Source: Clostridium tetanomorphum
Lineage (GTDB): Bacteria; Bacillota; Clostridia; Clostridiales; Clostridiaceae
Assembly: GCF_017873215.1 (NCBI RefSeq)
Contig: NZ_JAGGKA010000001.1
Coordinates: 363,615 to 427,614, forward strand
Length of the DNA: 64,000 nucleotides
Reading direction: 5' to 3'
Below the pieces are notes generated by a model. It worked only from the letters and a program-made list of their open reading frames with translations. It searched no databases and was not told the origin of the DNA. The position numbers and the translations under genes are program-made. Positions 9,604 to 19,160 of this stretch are shown here, in pieces (position 1 is the first letter of the stretch; the number at the start of each line of letters is the position of its first letter).

Positions 9604-11166
9604 ATGAAAAAGATAACGAAAATAGAAGGAAATCAAGATTATATTTTTAAGCCAAAAACACGAGTAGTTGCCTACTGTCGAGTTTCTACAGATAGTGATG
9701 AACAACTAGTCAGCCTGCAAGCACAAAAGGCTCATTATGAGACCTACATTAAGGCAAATCCAGAATGGGAATATGCAGGCTTATACTATGACGAGGGTAT
9801 CAGTGGTACGAAAAAGGAGAATCGCTCTGGCTTACTTAGAATGTTATCAGACTGTGAAACCAGAAGCATTGACTTAATTATTACAAAGTCCATCAGTAGG
9901 TTTGCTAGAAATACTACAGACTGTTTAGAGATGGTTCGTAAACTGATGGACCTTGGGGTTCATATTTATTTTGAGAAGGAAAACATTAATACAGGGTCAA
10001 TGGAAAGTGAATTGATGCTCTCCATTTTAAGTGGCCTTGCAGAGAGTGAGTCAATTTCTATTTCAGAAAATACTAAATGGGCAATTCAAAGACGATTTCA
10101 AAACGGAACATTTAAAATTTCCTACCCACCCTATGGCTATCAAAACATTGACGGTCGCATGATAGTAAATCCTAAGCAGGCTGAAATTGTGAAGTATATT
10201 TTTGCAGAAGTATTATCCGGCAAAGGTACACAGAAAATTGCAGATGATCTTAATCGAAAGGGTATACCTTCAAAAAGAGGTGGTCGTTGGACAGCTACTA
10301 CCATTCGTGGAATGTTGACCAATGAAAAATATACTGGCGATGTTATTTTGCAAAAGACCTATACTGACAGCCGTTTTAACAGGCACACCAATTACGGTGA
10401 GAAAAATATGTACCTAGTAGAAAATCATCATGAGGCAATTATCAGCCATGAAGATTTTGAAGCTGTGGAAGCTACTCTCAATCAGAGGGCAAAGGAAAAA
10501 GGAATCGAAAAGCGCAACAGTAAATATCTAAACCGATATTCTTTTTCCGGTAAGATTATTTGCTCGGAATGTGGCAGTACCTTTAAAAGACGGATTCATT
10601 CATCTGGAAGAAGAGAGTACATTGCTTGGTGCTGTAGTAAGCATATTAGCCAGATAACGGAATGTTCCATGCAGTTCATACGAGATGAAGATATAAAGAC
10701 TGCATTTGTTACGATGATGAATAAACTCATTTTTGGTCACAAGTTCATATTAAGGCCACTTTTGAATGGGTTACGCAGCCAGAATAATGCAGAGAGTTTT
10801 CGTAGAATCGAAGAGTTGGAAACCAAGATAGAAAACAACATGGAGCAAAGTCAGATGCTGACGGGCTTAATGGCCAAAGGATATCTGGAACCTGCTCTGT
10901 TTAATAAAGAAAAGAATTCATTGGAAGCAGAAAGAGAAAGTCTTTTTGCGGAAAAGGAACAACTTACCCATTCTGTCAACGGAAATTTTACAAAAGTAGA
11001 GGAAGTTGACCGACTTCTTAAGTTTACGACTAAGTCCAAAATGCTCACAGCCTATGAGGATGAGCTGTTTGAAAATTATGTAGAGAAGATTATTGTCTTT
11101 TCACGGGAGGTAGTTGGGTTTGTATTAAAATGTGGAATCACACTGAAAGAAAGGTTGGTGAATTAG
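9604..11166 (+). CDS. Large serine recombinase (first of three)
   Basis: ATG at 9604 follows AAGGAGGTG; the GTG at 9577 lacks a site. The 520-residue protein has the resolvase catalytic domain with nucleophile Ser28 in [15 protein letters not shown] and the [11 protein letters not shown] motif, a recombinase domain (GKGTQKIADDLNRKGIPS), a zinc ribbon (CSECGS ... CC) and a coiled coil near 400-460. It should catalyse integration or excision of the element. It stops one base before the next gene's ATG, so the three recombinase genes are co-translated. Confidence 0.9.
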   Translation: MKKITKIEGNQDYIFKPKTRVVAYCRVSTDSDEQLVSLQAQKAHYETYIKANPEWEYAGLYYDEGISGTKKENRSGLLRMLSDCETRSIDLIITKSISRFARNTTDCLEMVRKLMDLGVHIYFEKENINTGSMESELMLSILSGLAESESISISENTKWAIQRRFQNGTFKISYPPYGYQNIDGRMIVNPKQAEIVKYIFAEVLSGKGTQKIADDLNRKGIPSKRGGRWTATTIRGMLTNEKYTGDVILQKTYTDSRFNRHTNYGEKNMYLVENHHEAIISHEDFEAVEATLNQRAKEKGIEKRNSKYLNRYSFSGKIICSECGSTFKRRIHSSGRREYIAWCCSKHISQITECSMQFIRDEDIKTAFVTMMNKLIFGHKFILRPLLNGLRSQNNAESFRRIEELETKIENNMEQSQMLTGLMAKGYLEPALFNKEKNSLEAERESLFAEKEQLTHSVNGNFTKVEEVDRLLKFTTKSKMLTAYEDELFENYVEKIIVFSREVVGFVLKCGITLKERLVN

Positions 11167-11580
11167 ATGGGTCACACACCCTTTGGATATAGAATTGAAG
11201 ATGGAAAGGCTGTTGTAGATGATAAAGCAGCAGAACAAGTAAAAGAGTTATTTTCAGGTTACTTGTCAGGATTATCTTTGAAGAATGCTGCAATAAAAGC
11301 TGGGATAGATTGCTACCATGCCACAGTAAGTAGGATGCTACAGAACAAGCAATACCTTGGAGACGAATTCTACCCTTCAATTATTGATGAGGAGATATTT
11401 GAAAAAGCAAGGTTAGAAAAACAAAAGCGAGCAGAAAAACTCGGAAGGATATGGGAGCCTAAAGATGTACCGAAAACGGATTATCCTGTAAAGTTCAAAG
11501 CAAAACCTCTGGTACAAAAATATGACGATCCATATAAGCAGGCAGAATATGCTTACAGTTTGATAGAAAGTGAGGTGTAA
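11167..11580 (+). CDS. Recombinase-domain protein without catalytic domain
   Basis: The ATG directly follows the preceding stop codon. The 137 residues start with HTPFGYRIEDGKAVVDD and include a recombinase (DNA-binding) domain, EQVKELFSGYLSGLSLKNAA and MLQNKQYLGDEFYPSIIDEE. The N-terminal resolvase domain with the serine is absent, as are the zinc ribbon and coiled coil. The gene is open, well placed and has its own ribosome site, so it is likely a real accessory DNA-binding protein and not debris. Similar three-gene sets exist in other clostridial elements. Confidence 0.78.
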   Translation: MGHTPFGYRIEDGKAVVDDKAAEQVKELFSGYLSGLSLKNAAIKAGIDCYHATVSRMLQNKQYLGDEFYPSIIDEEIFEKARLEKQKRAEKLGRIWEPKDVPKTDYPVKFKAKPLVQKYDDPYKQAEYAYSLIESEV

Positions 11581-11583
11581 CCA

Positions 11584-13155
11584 GTGGCAGTTAGCAGGAA
11601 TGTAACAGTAATTCCAGCAATTAAACGAATCGGAAATAATAAAAATAGGGAGAGTAAACCCAAAATACGAGTGGCAGCTTATTGCCGAGTTTCAACGGAT
11701 AGTGAGGAACAGTCCTCAAGTTACGAAATTCAGATTGAGCATTATACAAACTATATCAAGAGGAACAAGGAATGGGAATTGGCAGGTATTTTTGCGGATG
11801 ACGGTATCACTGGTACCAATACGAAAAAGCGTGATGAATTTAACCGCATGATTGAGGAGTGTATGGCAGGCAATATTGACATGATCATCACAAAATCAAT
11901 CAGCCGATTTGCCAGAAACACGTTGGATTGCCTTAAATACATCCGTCAGTTAAAGGATAAAAACATCGCTGTATTCTTCGAGAAAGAGAACATCAACACC
12001 ATGGATTCTAAGGGTGAGGTGCTACTTACCATTATGGCATCACTTGCCCAGCAGGAAAGCCAGTCCTTAAGCCAGAACGTTAAGTTAGGTATACAATATC
12101 GTTATCAGCAAGGTGAGGTTCAGGTCAACCATAAGCGTTTCCTTGGATACACTAAGGATGAAAACAAGCAACTGGTGATTGATCCAGAGGGTGCTGAGAT
12201 TGTTAAACGGATTTACAGGGAGTATCTTGAGGGTGCTAGCCTTTTACAGATAGCCAGAGGGCTAGAAGCGGACGGTATTCTTACAGCAGCAGGCAAAGCT
12301 AAATGGAGACCGGAAACACTGAAAAAGATACTGCAGAATGAAAAGTATATCGGTGATGCCCTTCTACAAAAGACATACACAGTTGATTTCCTTTCTAAAA
12401 AGCGAGTAAAGAATAACGGTATCGTTCCACAGTATTATGTAGAAAACAGCCATGAGCCTATTATTCCACGCGAGCTTTTTATGCAGGTTCAAGAAGAGAT
12501 GGTTCGAAGAGCGAATCTCCGAGGAGGTAAAGGCGGTAAAAAGAGAGTCTATAGTAGTAAGTATGCTTTATCAAGTATTGTTTACTGTGGACAATGTGGC
12601 GATATTTACCGACGAGTACACTGGAATAATCGAGGTTACAAGTCTATTGTTTGGAGGTGTGTCAGTCGTTTAGAGGAAAAAGGCTCTGAATGTACGGCTC
12701 CTACCATAAACGAGGAAACATTACAGGCAGCAGTGGTTAAGGCTATTAATGAACTTTTAGCTAACAAAGAACCCTTCCTATCAGTGTTACAGAAAAACAT
12801 AGCTACCGTCCTCAATGAAGAAAATGATAATACCACCGATGATATTGATAGAAAACTGGAAGAGTTACAACAACAGCTCCTTATACAAGCAAAATCAAAA
12901 AATGACTATGAAGATGTGGCTGATGAAATATATAGACTTCGGGAGTTAAAGCAAAATGCACTTGTAGAGAATGCAGATCGAGAAGGGAAAAGGCAACGAA
13001 TCGCTGAAATGAGTGATTTCTTGAATGAGCAATCCTGCGAGTTAGAGGAATATGATGAGCAATTAGTAAGGCGGCTAATAGAAAAAGTTACGATACACGA
13101 TGACAGGATTGAGGTGGAATTTAAGTCAGGTGTTGAAATAGACATAGAAACATAA
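11584..13155 (+). CDS. Large serine recombinase (third of the set)
   Basis: GTG start 3 bp after the previous stop. The 523-residue protein has Ser37 in [10 protein letters not shown], the DDGITGT and [11 protein letters not shown] motifs, a recombinase domain, a zinc ribbon ([10 protein letters not shown] ... WRC) and a coiled coil around 410-470. It is a paralogue of the recombinase at 9604 but clearly diverged. It is the last gene of the element, and large serine recombinases usually lie next to an attachment site, so the right end of the element should be within the next ~150 bp. Confidence 0.9.
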   Translation: MAVSRNVTVIPAIKRIGNNKNRESKPKIRVAAYCRVSTDSEEQSSSYEIQIEHYTNYIKRNKEWELAGIFADDGITGTNTKKRDEFNRMIEECMAGNIDMIITKSISRFARNTLDCLKYIRQLKDKNIAVFFEKENINTMDSKGEVLLTIMASLAQQESQSLSQNVKLGIQYRYQQGEVQVNHKRFLGYTKDENKQLVIDPEGAEIVKRIYREYLEGASLLQIARGLEADGILTAAGKAKWRPETLKKILQNEKYIGDALLQKTYTVDFLSKKRVKNNGIVPQYYVENSHEPIIPRELFMQVQEEMVRRANLRGGKGGKKRVYSSKYALSSIVYCGQCGDIYRRVHWNNRGYKSIVWRCVSRLEEKGSECTAPTINEETLQAAVVKAINELLANKEPFLSVLQKNIATVLNEENDNTTDDIDRKLEELQQQLLIQAKSKNDYEDVADEIYRLRELKQNALVENADREGKRQRIAEMSDFLNEQSCELEEYDEQLVRRLIEKVTIHDDRIEVEFKSGVEIDIET

Positions 13156-13290
13156 TATTGATGTCCGATCGTCAATCAGGAAATATACTCTCTTGGTTGG
13201 CGGTTTCTCATTTTTTCTTTATATTTTAAAGTTTTTCTAGGAATTTTAAATCCTTTAATCAGTAATACTCGTTAATATAAGTGTAGGACT

Positions 13291-13857
13291 TTGTACCGAA
13301 AGGAGGCGATCTTTATTAAAGATTTTCAATTAATACGACAGATACAAAAGGGTGATAAACAAGCATTTGATATTTTAGTGAGAAAGTACTATCAAAATAT
13401 TTATAGTTACTGTGTCAGACGAACAGGAAATCAAGTGGTCGCCTCCGACTTAACACAAGAGATCTTTTTAAAACTGGTAAAATCCATTTATGATTATCGC
13501 TTTAGTGGGAAGTTTATTAATTTTTTATTTACAATTGCAGTTAATACTTGCAATGACTATTACAGAAAGCCACGTCAAGCCTATGAAAATATTGATGACT
13601 TACAGAAAGGTGATGACAAACCAGCTCCCATTGAAAATATCATAAGAAGTGAAGAGGCAATTTTTATTAAGAGTAAAATTGATGAGCTTCCTGATATTCA
13701 AAAAGATGCAATTATACTCTATTACTATCATGATATGAAGGCAAAGGATATTGCAAAGATTACGGGTGCAAATTTATCTACAGTAAAGTCACGACTGAAA
13801 CAAGGTAAGGATAAACTCAAAAAATTATTTAATGAGGAGGATTACTTTGAAAGATAG
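13291..13857 (+). CDS. ECF-type RNA polymerase sigma factor
   Basis: A 188-residue (or shorter) protein with sigma region 2 (AFDILVRKYYQNIYSYC ... DLTQEIFLKLV) and region 4 (LPDIQKDAIILYYYHDMKAKDIA). The only standard in-frame start is TTG at 13291, but the strong AAAGGAGG at 13299-13306 lies inside the frame downstream of it and points to an ATT codon at 13315. The start is therefore uncertain. The gene overlaps the next one and heads an operon with an ABC transporter, so it probably controls that transporter. Confidence 0.85.
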   Translation: MYRKEAIFIKDFQLIRQIQKGDKQAFDILVRKYYQNIYSYCVRRTGNQVVASDLTQEIFLKLVKSIYDYRFSGKFINFLFTIAVNTCNDYYRKPRQAYENIDDLQKGDDKPAPIENIIRSEEAIFIKSKIDELPDIQKDAIILYYYHDMKAKDIAKITGANLSTVKSRLKQGKDKLKKLFNEEDYFER

Positions 13858-14599
13858 GGATAATTTTAATGAGATGCTTAATCAATATCAAGTTCCACCA
13901 GGTAAAGAAAGTGATATTTCTATGACCATATTGCTGGGGCAGGAAATGATGAGCCGTATGGTACGTTCTAAAACACCATTTAGCATTCTACTCAAAGACC
14001 AAGCAAGATATATTTCACCATATCTTTGGGGAACCCAGATTGTTGCTATTATTGCGATAATACTACTTTTTACTAACTTAACCGTGCCACACTTTGAAAT
14101 ACAAAAGATATTATTCAGCGTAACACCTATACTTGCCTTCTTTGCCGTACCAGAATTAGTCAAAAGTGCTGTTTACGGTATGACTGAACTAGAGGGTACA
14201 TGTAAGAATAGTGTTTCGAAGCTTTTGGCAGCACGACTATTTATCTTAGGAAGCATAAATCTTGTGGTAATAACTATGATCATTGCTTTTGTGTCTATCA
14301 ATTATAGTATGCCTTTTACTCAAACAGTATTCTATGGATTAGTGCCTTTTAACATTGTAAATGGAATTAATCTGCTTGTGTTTCATTTTGCAAAGATACG
14401 TTCTTTTGCAGTATCTAGTGGCATTTCTCTTTGCTTGATTGTTTTAATGAATTTGATAACAGAACTTAGCTTTTTTGTAGCCATAAGCCAAACAATGTGG
14501 ATTATTTTATTTGTGGTAACAACAGTATTTTTACTAGCTGAACTTTATTATTTTATGCATTCTATTACAAATAAGGAGGTACTTATCCAGTGGAACTAA
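13847..14599 (+). CDS. Membrane protein, putative anti-sigma or ABC-associated regulator
   Basis: TTG at 13847 is chosen because the upstream ATG at 13832 is part of the GAGGAGG ribosome site. The 250-residue protein has a ~60-residue cytoplasmic N-terminus and six predicted membrane helices. The gene overlaps the sigma-factor gene and the ABC ATPase gene by about 10 bp each. Its placement right after an ECF sigma factor suggests it holds the sigma factor at the membrane, as anti-sigma proteins do, but no recognised zinc anti-sigma motif is visible. Confidence 0.6.
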   Translation: MKDRDNFNEMLNQYQVPPGKESDISMTILLGQEMMSRMVRSKTPFSILLKDQARYISPYLWGTQIVAIIAIILLFTNLTVPHFEIQKILFSVTPILAFFAVPELVKSAVYGMTELEGTCKNSVSKLLAARLFILGSINLVVITMIIAFVSINYSMPFTQTVFYGLVPFNIVNGINLLVFHFAKIRSFAVSSGISLCLIVLMNLITELSFFVAISQTMWIILFVVTTVFLLAELYYFMHSITNKEVLIQWN

Positions 14600-15456
14600 A
14601 AATCAATAAATTAACAAAACAATATGGAAATAAATTAGCAGTGGATCGCTTTTCTGCCACATTCACCGAGGGTATTAATGGATTGCTTGGTGCAAATGGC
14701 TCAGGTAAGACCACATTAATGCGTATGATGTGCGACATATTACGTCCTACATCGGGAGAAGTATTATTGGATGGGGTAAGTATATCAACATTGGGTGAAG
14801 ATTATCGTGAGCTTTTAGGATATTTACCACAAAACTTCGGATATTATCCTGACTTTACAGCTTGGGACTTCATGATGTATTTATCATCCTTAAAAGGTTT
14901 GCCGAAGCTGACTGCTAAAAATAGATGTAAAGATTTGCTGGAGATGGTGGGACTTTATGAGGTAAGGAAGAAGAAGATTAAGACTTATTCTGGTGGTATG
15001 CGTCAGAGGTTAGGAATTGCCCAATCGTTGATTAATGACCCTAAAATACTTATTTTAGATGAACCCACTGCGGGGCTTGACCCAAAGGAACGAGCAAAAT
15101 TTCGCAATATCATCAGCGATCATTCTACTGGAAAGATAATCTTGCTTTCTACTCATATTGTCTCCGATATCGAATACATTGCGGACAAGATTATGATTAT
15201 GAAAAATGGACAACTATTTCAAGAGGCTACCGCAGATCGTATTTGCGATAACATAAAGGATTTCGTTTGGAGTTGCGAAGTCTCTTCAAAAGATGTTGAT
15301 AGATATAATAATAAGTTTATTATAAGCAATCTAAAACATAACGGTGATAAGGTGGAGCTTCGTATCATATCAGAAGAACGCCCTGCCGAAAATGCGTTAA
15401 ATGTTTCCCCAAACCTTGAAGACTTGTATCTCTACCATTTCAAGGAGGAAGCGTAG
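14590..15456 (+). CDS. ABC transporter ATP-binding protein
   Basis: GTG start behind AAGGAGG. The 288-residue protein has Walker A GANGSGKTT (34-42), the signature SGGMRQR (134-140), Walker B ILILDEPTAGLDP (153-165) and the switch His in STHIVSDIEYIADKI. The domain type is that of drug, bacteriocin or lantibiotic-immunity exporters that work with ABC-2 permeases. The two permeases follow directly (0 and 14 bp), so it powers their transport. Confidence 0.93.
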   Translation: MELKINKLTKQYGNKLAVDRFSATFTEGINGLLGANGSGKTTLMRMMCDILRPTSGEVLLDGVSISTLGEDYRELLGYLPQNFGYYPDFTAWDFMMYLSSLKGLPKLTAKNRCKDLLEMVGLYEVRKKKIKTYSGGMRQRLGIAQSLINDPKILILDEPTAGLDPKERAKFRNIISDHSTGKIILLSTHIVSDIEYIADKIMIMKNGQLFQEATADRICDNIKDFVWSCEVSSKDVDRYNNKFIISNLKHNGDKVELRIISEERPAENALNVSPNLEDLYLYHFKEEA

Positions 15457-16695
15457 ATGGTAGGTGTTGTTCAGTTTGAAATTAAAAAGATGCTGCTACG
15501 TCCTCTATCTCTAATAACCATTTTTATTTTACTTGCTGTTAATGGTATTACTATATTTTTAGATAGTGGTGGTAATATTGTTCAGCGCCAAGATATAGAA
15601 TTGCAGAGAACGGAGCAATCAAAATACGCAGGTGAAATCAATCAAGAGTGGGCCAATTTAATACAGACAAAGCTACAAGAAATCAGGAAGAATCCCGATT
15701 ATTTGATGTCCCAAGACGAGAAGAAAAAGGTGCAAGAGAATTATCTTCAAAGGGGTTACACAGAAGAATATGTCGATAGCATGGATAATACTGCTTTTTT
15801 AAAGCCGGAGTTAATATATAGTTTACCATATAGGGTTCTCCTTAATGCGGAAGCCTCATCCGAATTTTATAATAATGCTCAGAAGTTTTCCATCATGCAG
15901 GGAAATGTCTATCGGACAGAGTTTATGGGAAATAAAGGTGAGGTTCTTGCTGCAAAGGCTGAAGAAATGTATAGTTATCTAGCTACAAACTATACTGCGC
16001 ATTATGATTATAATCTAGGTTGGATTAAGCTAATTTCCATGCAGTACCTAATGCCATTCATAATGGGAATATTTTTAATTATAACATTATCCACTATCTT
16101 TTCAGGGGAATATAGTCAGAAGACCGACAGTCTTTTATTATCTTCCAAATACGGTAAAAGTAGACTGATTCACGCGAAATTAATAGCAGCCTTTTTAGTA
16201 ACTATAGGTTTTTGGTTAATTATACAGATTACAAACCTACTTTTGGTGGCAGGATTGTTTAACTTGCAAGGGGCACATACCTTTGTGCAGGATTGGGTAT
16301 TTAACAATAGCCCATTTCCCTTTACACAGCTAACAAATTATCTTGCGGTAACATTCATGAGCTTTATAGGTATACTGTTTTTTGCGGCAGCTATTCTTCT
16401 TATATCTGCAAAGACAAAAAATCCTTTTATTTCATTATTGGTAAGTGGTGTGGTGTTATTGTTTCCAGTTATGGGAGATGTATCAACTATTGAAGGTTTT
16501 CTAGGTGAATTGTCGCCTTTCATGCCTACTCAGATGCTAATAGCTACCAATCATTTTATATTCTTTAAGGCTTATTATGTTTTTGGAAATGCACTTTTAA
16601 TGCAATACGCAGTACCAATGGTGGCTATTATGTTAACTGGTCTTATGGTGTTAATAGCATATCGAACATTTAAACAACGTCAAGTGGAAAATTAG
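15457..16695 (+). CDS. ABC-2 type permease (first of two paralogues)
   Basis: ATG directly after the ATPase stop codon, behind AAGGAGGAAGCG. The 412-residue protein has one N-terminal membrane helix, a ~170-residue extracytoplasmic loop and a C-terminal block of about five helices (LMPFIMGIFLIITLSTIFSGEY ... split as IMGIFLIITL and STIFSGEYSQKTDSLLLSS). YSQKTDSLLLSSKYG is a cytoplasmic coupling segment repeated in the paralogue as YGKKTDSLLLSAKYG. It should form the membrane channel with the next gene's product. Confidence 0.85.
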   Translation: MVGVVQFEIKKMLLRPLSLITIFILLAVNGITIFLDSGGNIVQRQDIELQRTEQSKYAGEINQEWANLIQTKLQEIRKNPDYLMSQDEKKKVQENYLQRGYTEEYVDSMDNTAFLKPELIYSLPYRVLLNAEASSEFYNNAQKFSIMQGNVYRTEFMGNKGEVLAAKAEEMYSYLATNYTAHYDYNLGWIKLISMQYLMPFIMGIFLIITLSTIFSGEYSQKTDSLLLSSKYGKSRLIHAKLIAAFLVTIGFWLIIQITNLLLVAGLFNLQGAHTFVQDWVFNNSPFPFTQLTNYLAVTFMSFIGILFFAAAILLISAKTKNPFISLLVSGVVLLFPVMGDVSTIEGFLGELSPFMPTQMLIATNHFIFFKAYYVFGNALLMQYAVPMVAIMLTGLMVLIAYRTFKQRQVEN

Positions 16696-16709
16696 CGGAG
16701 GTGATGACT

Positions 16710-17969
16710 TTGAAAGAATTAATAAAATTTGAGATAAATAAAAGTATACGTAGACCAATGGTTTTAGGAATTTTTATAGTAATTCTACTTGTTGATATAT
16801 TAATGATATTCTTTGGAACATTTGGAAGTGAACCAACTCATGGTATGCCATATAGCAAGGAAAAAGTAACCCAACTTCAACAGGAACAATCAAGTTTCGC
16901 AGGTTTGATTGATGATGCATGGACACAACATATCATGGATTTGAAAAATGGAATATTGAATAATCCAGCTAACCAGGTTAACGAGGAAGAACGTAAAAGG
17001 ATAACTGAGGAATTGCTTGCTCAAGGACTTTCGGAAGAAACCATCAATTCTCCTGACAATATTGGAAGATTTATTAGGGAAGATGTTTTTAATAGTCGAG
17101 AGCTTCAGAGTTTAGAAGATCCTGAAGTAGCGTCAAACTTTTATGAGTGGGCTGATAAATTTGGAAAGGAAACAGCTGAATATTATCGTGAAACCTATGA
17201 AGGTCAAAAGGGTGAGGCTTTGGCTTCAAAAGCGGAGGAAATGTATGGATATTTAAGTAATGAGTATAAGGCCTATTACGATTACGGGTGGGGGTGGTCA
17301 AGGCTACATGCTATGCAAACAGTCCTACCTTTTACTATTGGTCTACTCTTAATTGTGGTACTAACACCAATGTTTTCTTATGAATATGGTAAAAAAACAG
17401 ATTCACTTCTTCTTAGCGCAAAGTATGGAAAGAGCAAATTAATTAAAGCAAAGATGATCGTAGGATTTTCACTTGCAGTTTTGTCATGGTTATTAATACA
17501 GCTCATTAATATTGCTATTATATTCTCCTTCTTTGGGATAGAAGGTTCGAAATCTTTTGTGCAGAACTGGGCTGTGAATCCAAGTCCTTACGCATTTACC
17601 TATCTAACAAGCTATTTAGCTGTGACAGCTATGAGCTTTGTTGGTCTATTGTTTTTGACTTCTATGATTTTGTTTATTTCATCTAGAAGTAAAACAGCTT
17701 TTATATCACTCATTATTAGTGCGATCATTACTCTGCTTCCTACAGCGCACCTCGATATATTTGCTAGTAGGATAGTGCAGAAAATCCTAATGTTTCTACC
17801 TACTAATATATTAATAGGTGTAAATCATTTTAAAACTTTTGAAGCATTTTATCTATTTGGTAATGTAATTATGCTACCTTCTACTGCGATGGTTGTTGCC
17901 AGTATACTATCGATTCTAATGGTAATGGGGGCATATTTTAGCTTTAAACGACATCAAGTAGAAAATTAA
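16710..17969 (+). CDS. ABC-2 type permease (second paralogue)
   Basis: TTG at 16710 is preferred to GTG 16701, which overlaps the GCGGAGGTG ribosome site. The 419-residue protein shares the layout and many blocks with the preceding permease (TDSLLL, SKFSYLAVT-like blocks, ending FKRHQVEN versus FKQRQVEN). The two arose by tandem duplication and probably make a heterodimer. The substrate is unknown; the large outer loops suggest a peptide or cell-envelope-directed antibiotic. Confidence 0.85.
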   Translation: MKELIKFEINKSIRRPMVLGIFIVILLVDILMIFFGTFGSEPTHGMPYSKEKVTQLQQEQSSFAGLIDDAWTQHIMDLKNGILNNPANQVNEEERKRITEELLAQGLSEETINSPDNIGRFIREDVFNSRELQSLEDPEVASNFYEWADKFGKETAEYYRETYEGQKGEALASKAEEMYGYLSNEYKAYYDYGWGWSRLHAMQTVLPFTIGLLLIVVLTPMFSYEYGKKTDSLLLSAKYGKSKLIKAKMIVGFSLAVLSWLLIQLINIAIIFSFFGIEGSKSFVQNWAVNPSPYAFTYLTSYLAVTAMSFVGLLFLTSMILFISSRSKTAFISLIISAIITLLPTAHLDIFASRIVQKILMFLPTNILIGVNHFKTFEAFYLFGNVIMLPSTAMVVASILSILMVMGAYFSFKRHQVEN

Positions 17970-18017
17970 AGAATCACCCTATAATAAAATTAAGACAGCG
18001 ATTAGGGGATTCTTAAA
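17967..18017 (+). terminator. Possible terminator after the ABC operon
   Basis: AAGAATCACCCTA and TAGGGGATTCTT form a stem with one bulged base and a long loop. The T-run is weak (TTCTTAAATTG), so efficiency is uncertain. Confidence 0.4.
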
Positions 18018-18114
18018 TTGATTAAAAAATGGGACAGGTGATTGGACATAAATGTTTTATATTTGAAGAAAAATGTGTAGGAGAAGATAATTTATAATTC
18101 GTAAAGGAGTATAC

Positions 18115-18633
18115 ATGAGTAATAATATGAAGATCATTATCGATTTTGTGGTGCTAGCTATATTATATAAAGTTGTCTTTTTTAATAGATGGAGAGCAAA
18201 AGGAAAAGCAAAGTTGCTTGTCAATACAATTATGTATATCTATATATCATTAGTATTGTATGTTACATTAATGCCAGTTATTGTTTCTATACCATTTATT
18301 TTTAATCATCCGTATATACCGATGAATATGATACCTTTTGATGATTATTTTTCGGGTAGAGGCGATACAGTTCGCCAGATTATTCTTAATGTAATTATGA
18401 TGATACCGTTAGGATTTTTACTACCAGTAGTGAAAAAGCAGAATATATTATCCATTCTATTCTGGGCGTTTTTATTTAGCTTGGGTATTGAATTGACCCA
18501 ACCGCTGATTAATGGTTTTCGTGCTGCAGATATAACAGACTTAATCACAAATACAATAGGGGGTCTTTTGGGGTATTTGTTATATATAGTCTTCAAACCG
18601 CTAATAAATAAAATCATGCTCCACTTAAAGTAA
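18115..18633 (+). CDS. VanZ family membrane protein
   Basis: ATG behind AAAGGAGT. The 172 residues form about five membrane helices with the family motifs MNMIPFDDYFSG, NVIMMIPLGFLLP and GIELTQPL followed by AADITDLITNTIGGLLGYLL. VanZ proteins give low teicoplanin resistance in some enterococci by an unknown mechanism, but most members have no assigned role. It is separate from the second VanZ at 52048. Its codon use resembles the ABC operon upstream. Confidence 0.85.
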   Translation: MSNNMKIIIDFVVLAILYKVVFFNRWRAKGKAKLLVNTIMYIYISLVLYVTLMPVIVSIPFIFNHPYIPMNMIPFDDYFSGRGDTVRQIILNVIMMIPLGFLLPVVKKQNILSILFWAFLFSLGIELTQPLINGFRAADITDLITNTIGGLLGYLLYIVFKPLINKIMLHLK

Positions 18634-18690
18634 ATTTGCGCAAGCCTAGGTAAGTTAAAGGCCATATTATTCTCATCATAAGAGATGTAG

Positions 18691-18795
18691 TGGATATGTT
18701 CCCGTATACCGATAACCCCAAAAACGCAGTGGATATGTTTCTGAGAACGGACATACTCAAATGACATCAATTCTATCCTCTCGAGCCATGTTGAG
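18691..18795. repeat. Dispersed ~105-bp repeat, copy A
   Basis: This noncoding stretch is about 80% identical by eye to 22324-22425, in the same orientation. Shared blocks include CAGTGGATATGTTTC, TTCTATCCTCTC and AGCCATGTTGAG. The unit itself holds two short copies of TGGATATGTT. It may be the remnant of a mobile element; the sequence does not show which. Confidence 0.75.
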
Positions 18796-18852
18796 TGTGT
18801 TGTCTTGATGTCAAGGATTGAGAAATAGAGCACTTTAAAATACTAATAAATA

Positions 18853-18930
18853 AAGGGTTTCCGAGGTTATAAGATTTTCTGCCTGTTGTTCGGCAGTGTC
18901 TTATTACCTTAGAAATCCTTATTTTTGTTT
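18853..18930 (+). terminator. Long two-tier hairpin with T-run
   Basis: AAGGGTTTCCGAGGTTATAAG pairs with a matching arm ending at 18920 (about 18 of 22 positions plus G-U pairs), and an inner stem CTGCC/GGCAG sits at the tip. ATTTTTGTTT follows. It could be a terminator of a short transcript or a structured RNA end. The first arm is given here as 20 or fewer bases. Confidence 0.5.
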
Positions 18931-18961
18931 GGTAAGGAAACAAGTCGACCCAGTAATGTGT

Positions 18962-19021
18962 GAAGGGTTGTAGAGATAGATTAGATAACTTCGAAGGGTT
19001 GTGGAGATAGAATAGATGACA
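18962..19021. repeat. Tandem imperfect 29-bp repeat
   Basis: Two units start at 18962 and 18993 and share GAAGGGTTGT and GAGATAGA with a three-base spacer. No gene covers them. The rest of the 530-bp gap from 18634 to 19160 holds copy A of the dispersed repeat and the hairpin at 18853; nothing else is seen. Confidence 0.7.
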
Positions 19022-19160
19022 GCTAGTGGTTGAAAATAATTATCTCCATTAAATAAAAACAATTGATAACAAACACAAAAATTAAAATATACATTGTAAT
19101 GTCATATACTCATATCATATAATATAGTTAATATATTCCAGAAGAAGAGGGGGTAATAGT

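Noticed and set aside
18345..18833. A 162-codon minus-strand open frame
   Set aside because: Most of it is antisense to the VanZ gene, and the rest crosses repeat copy A, whose second copy does not keep the frame.
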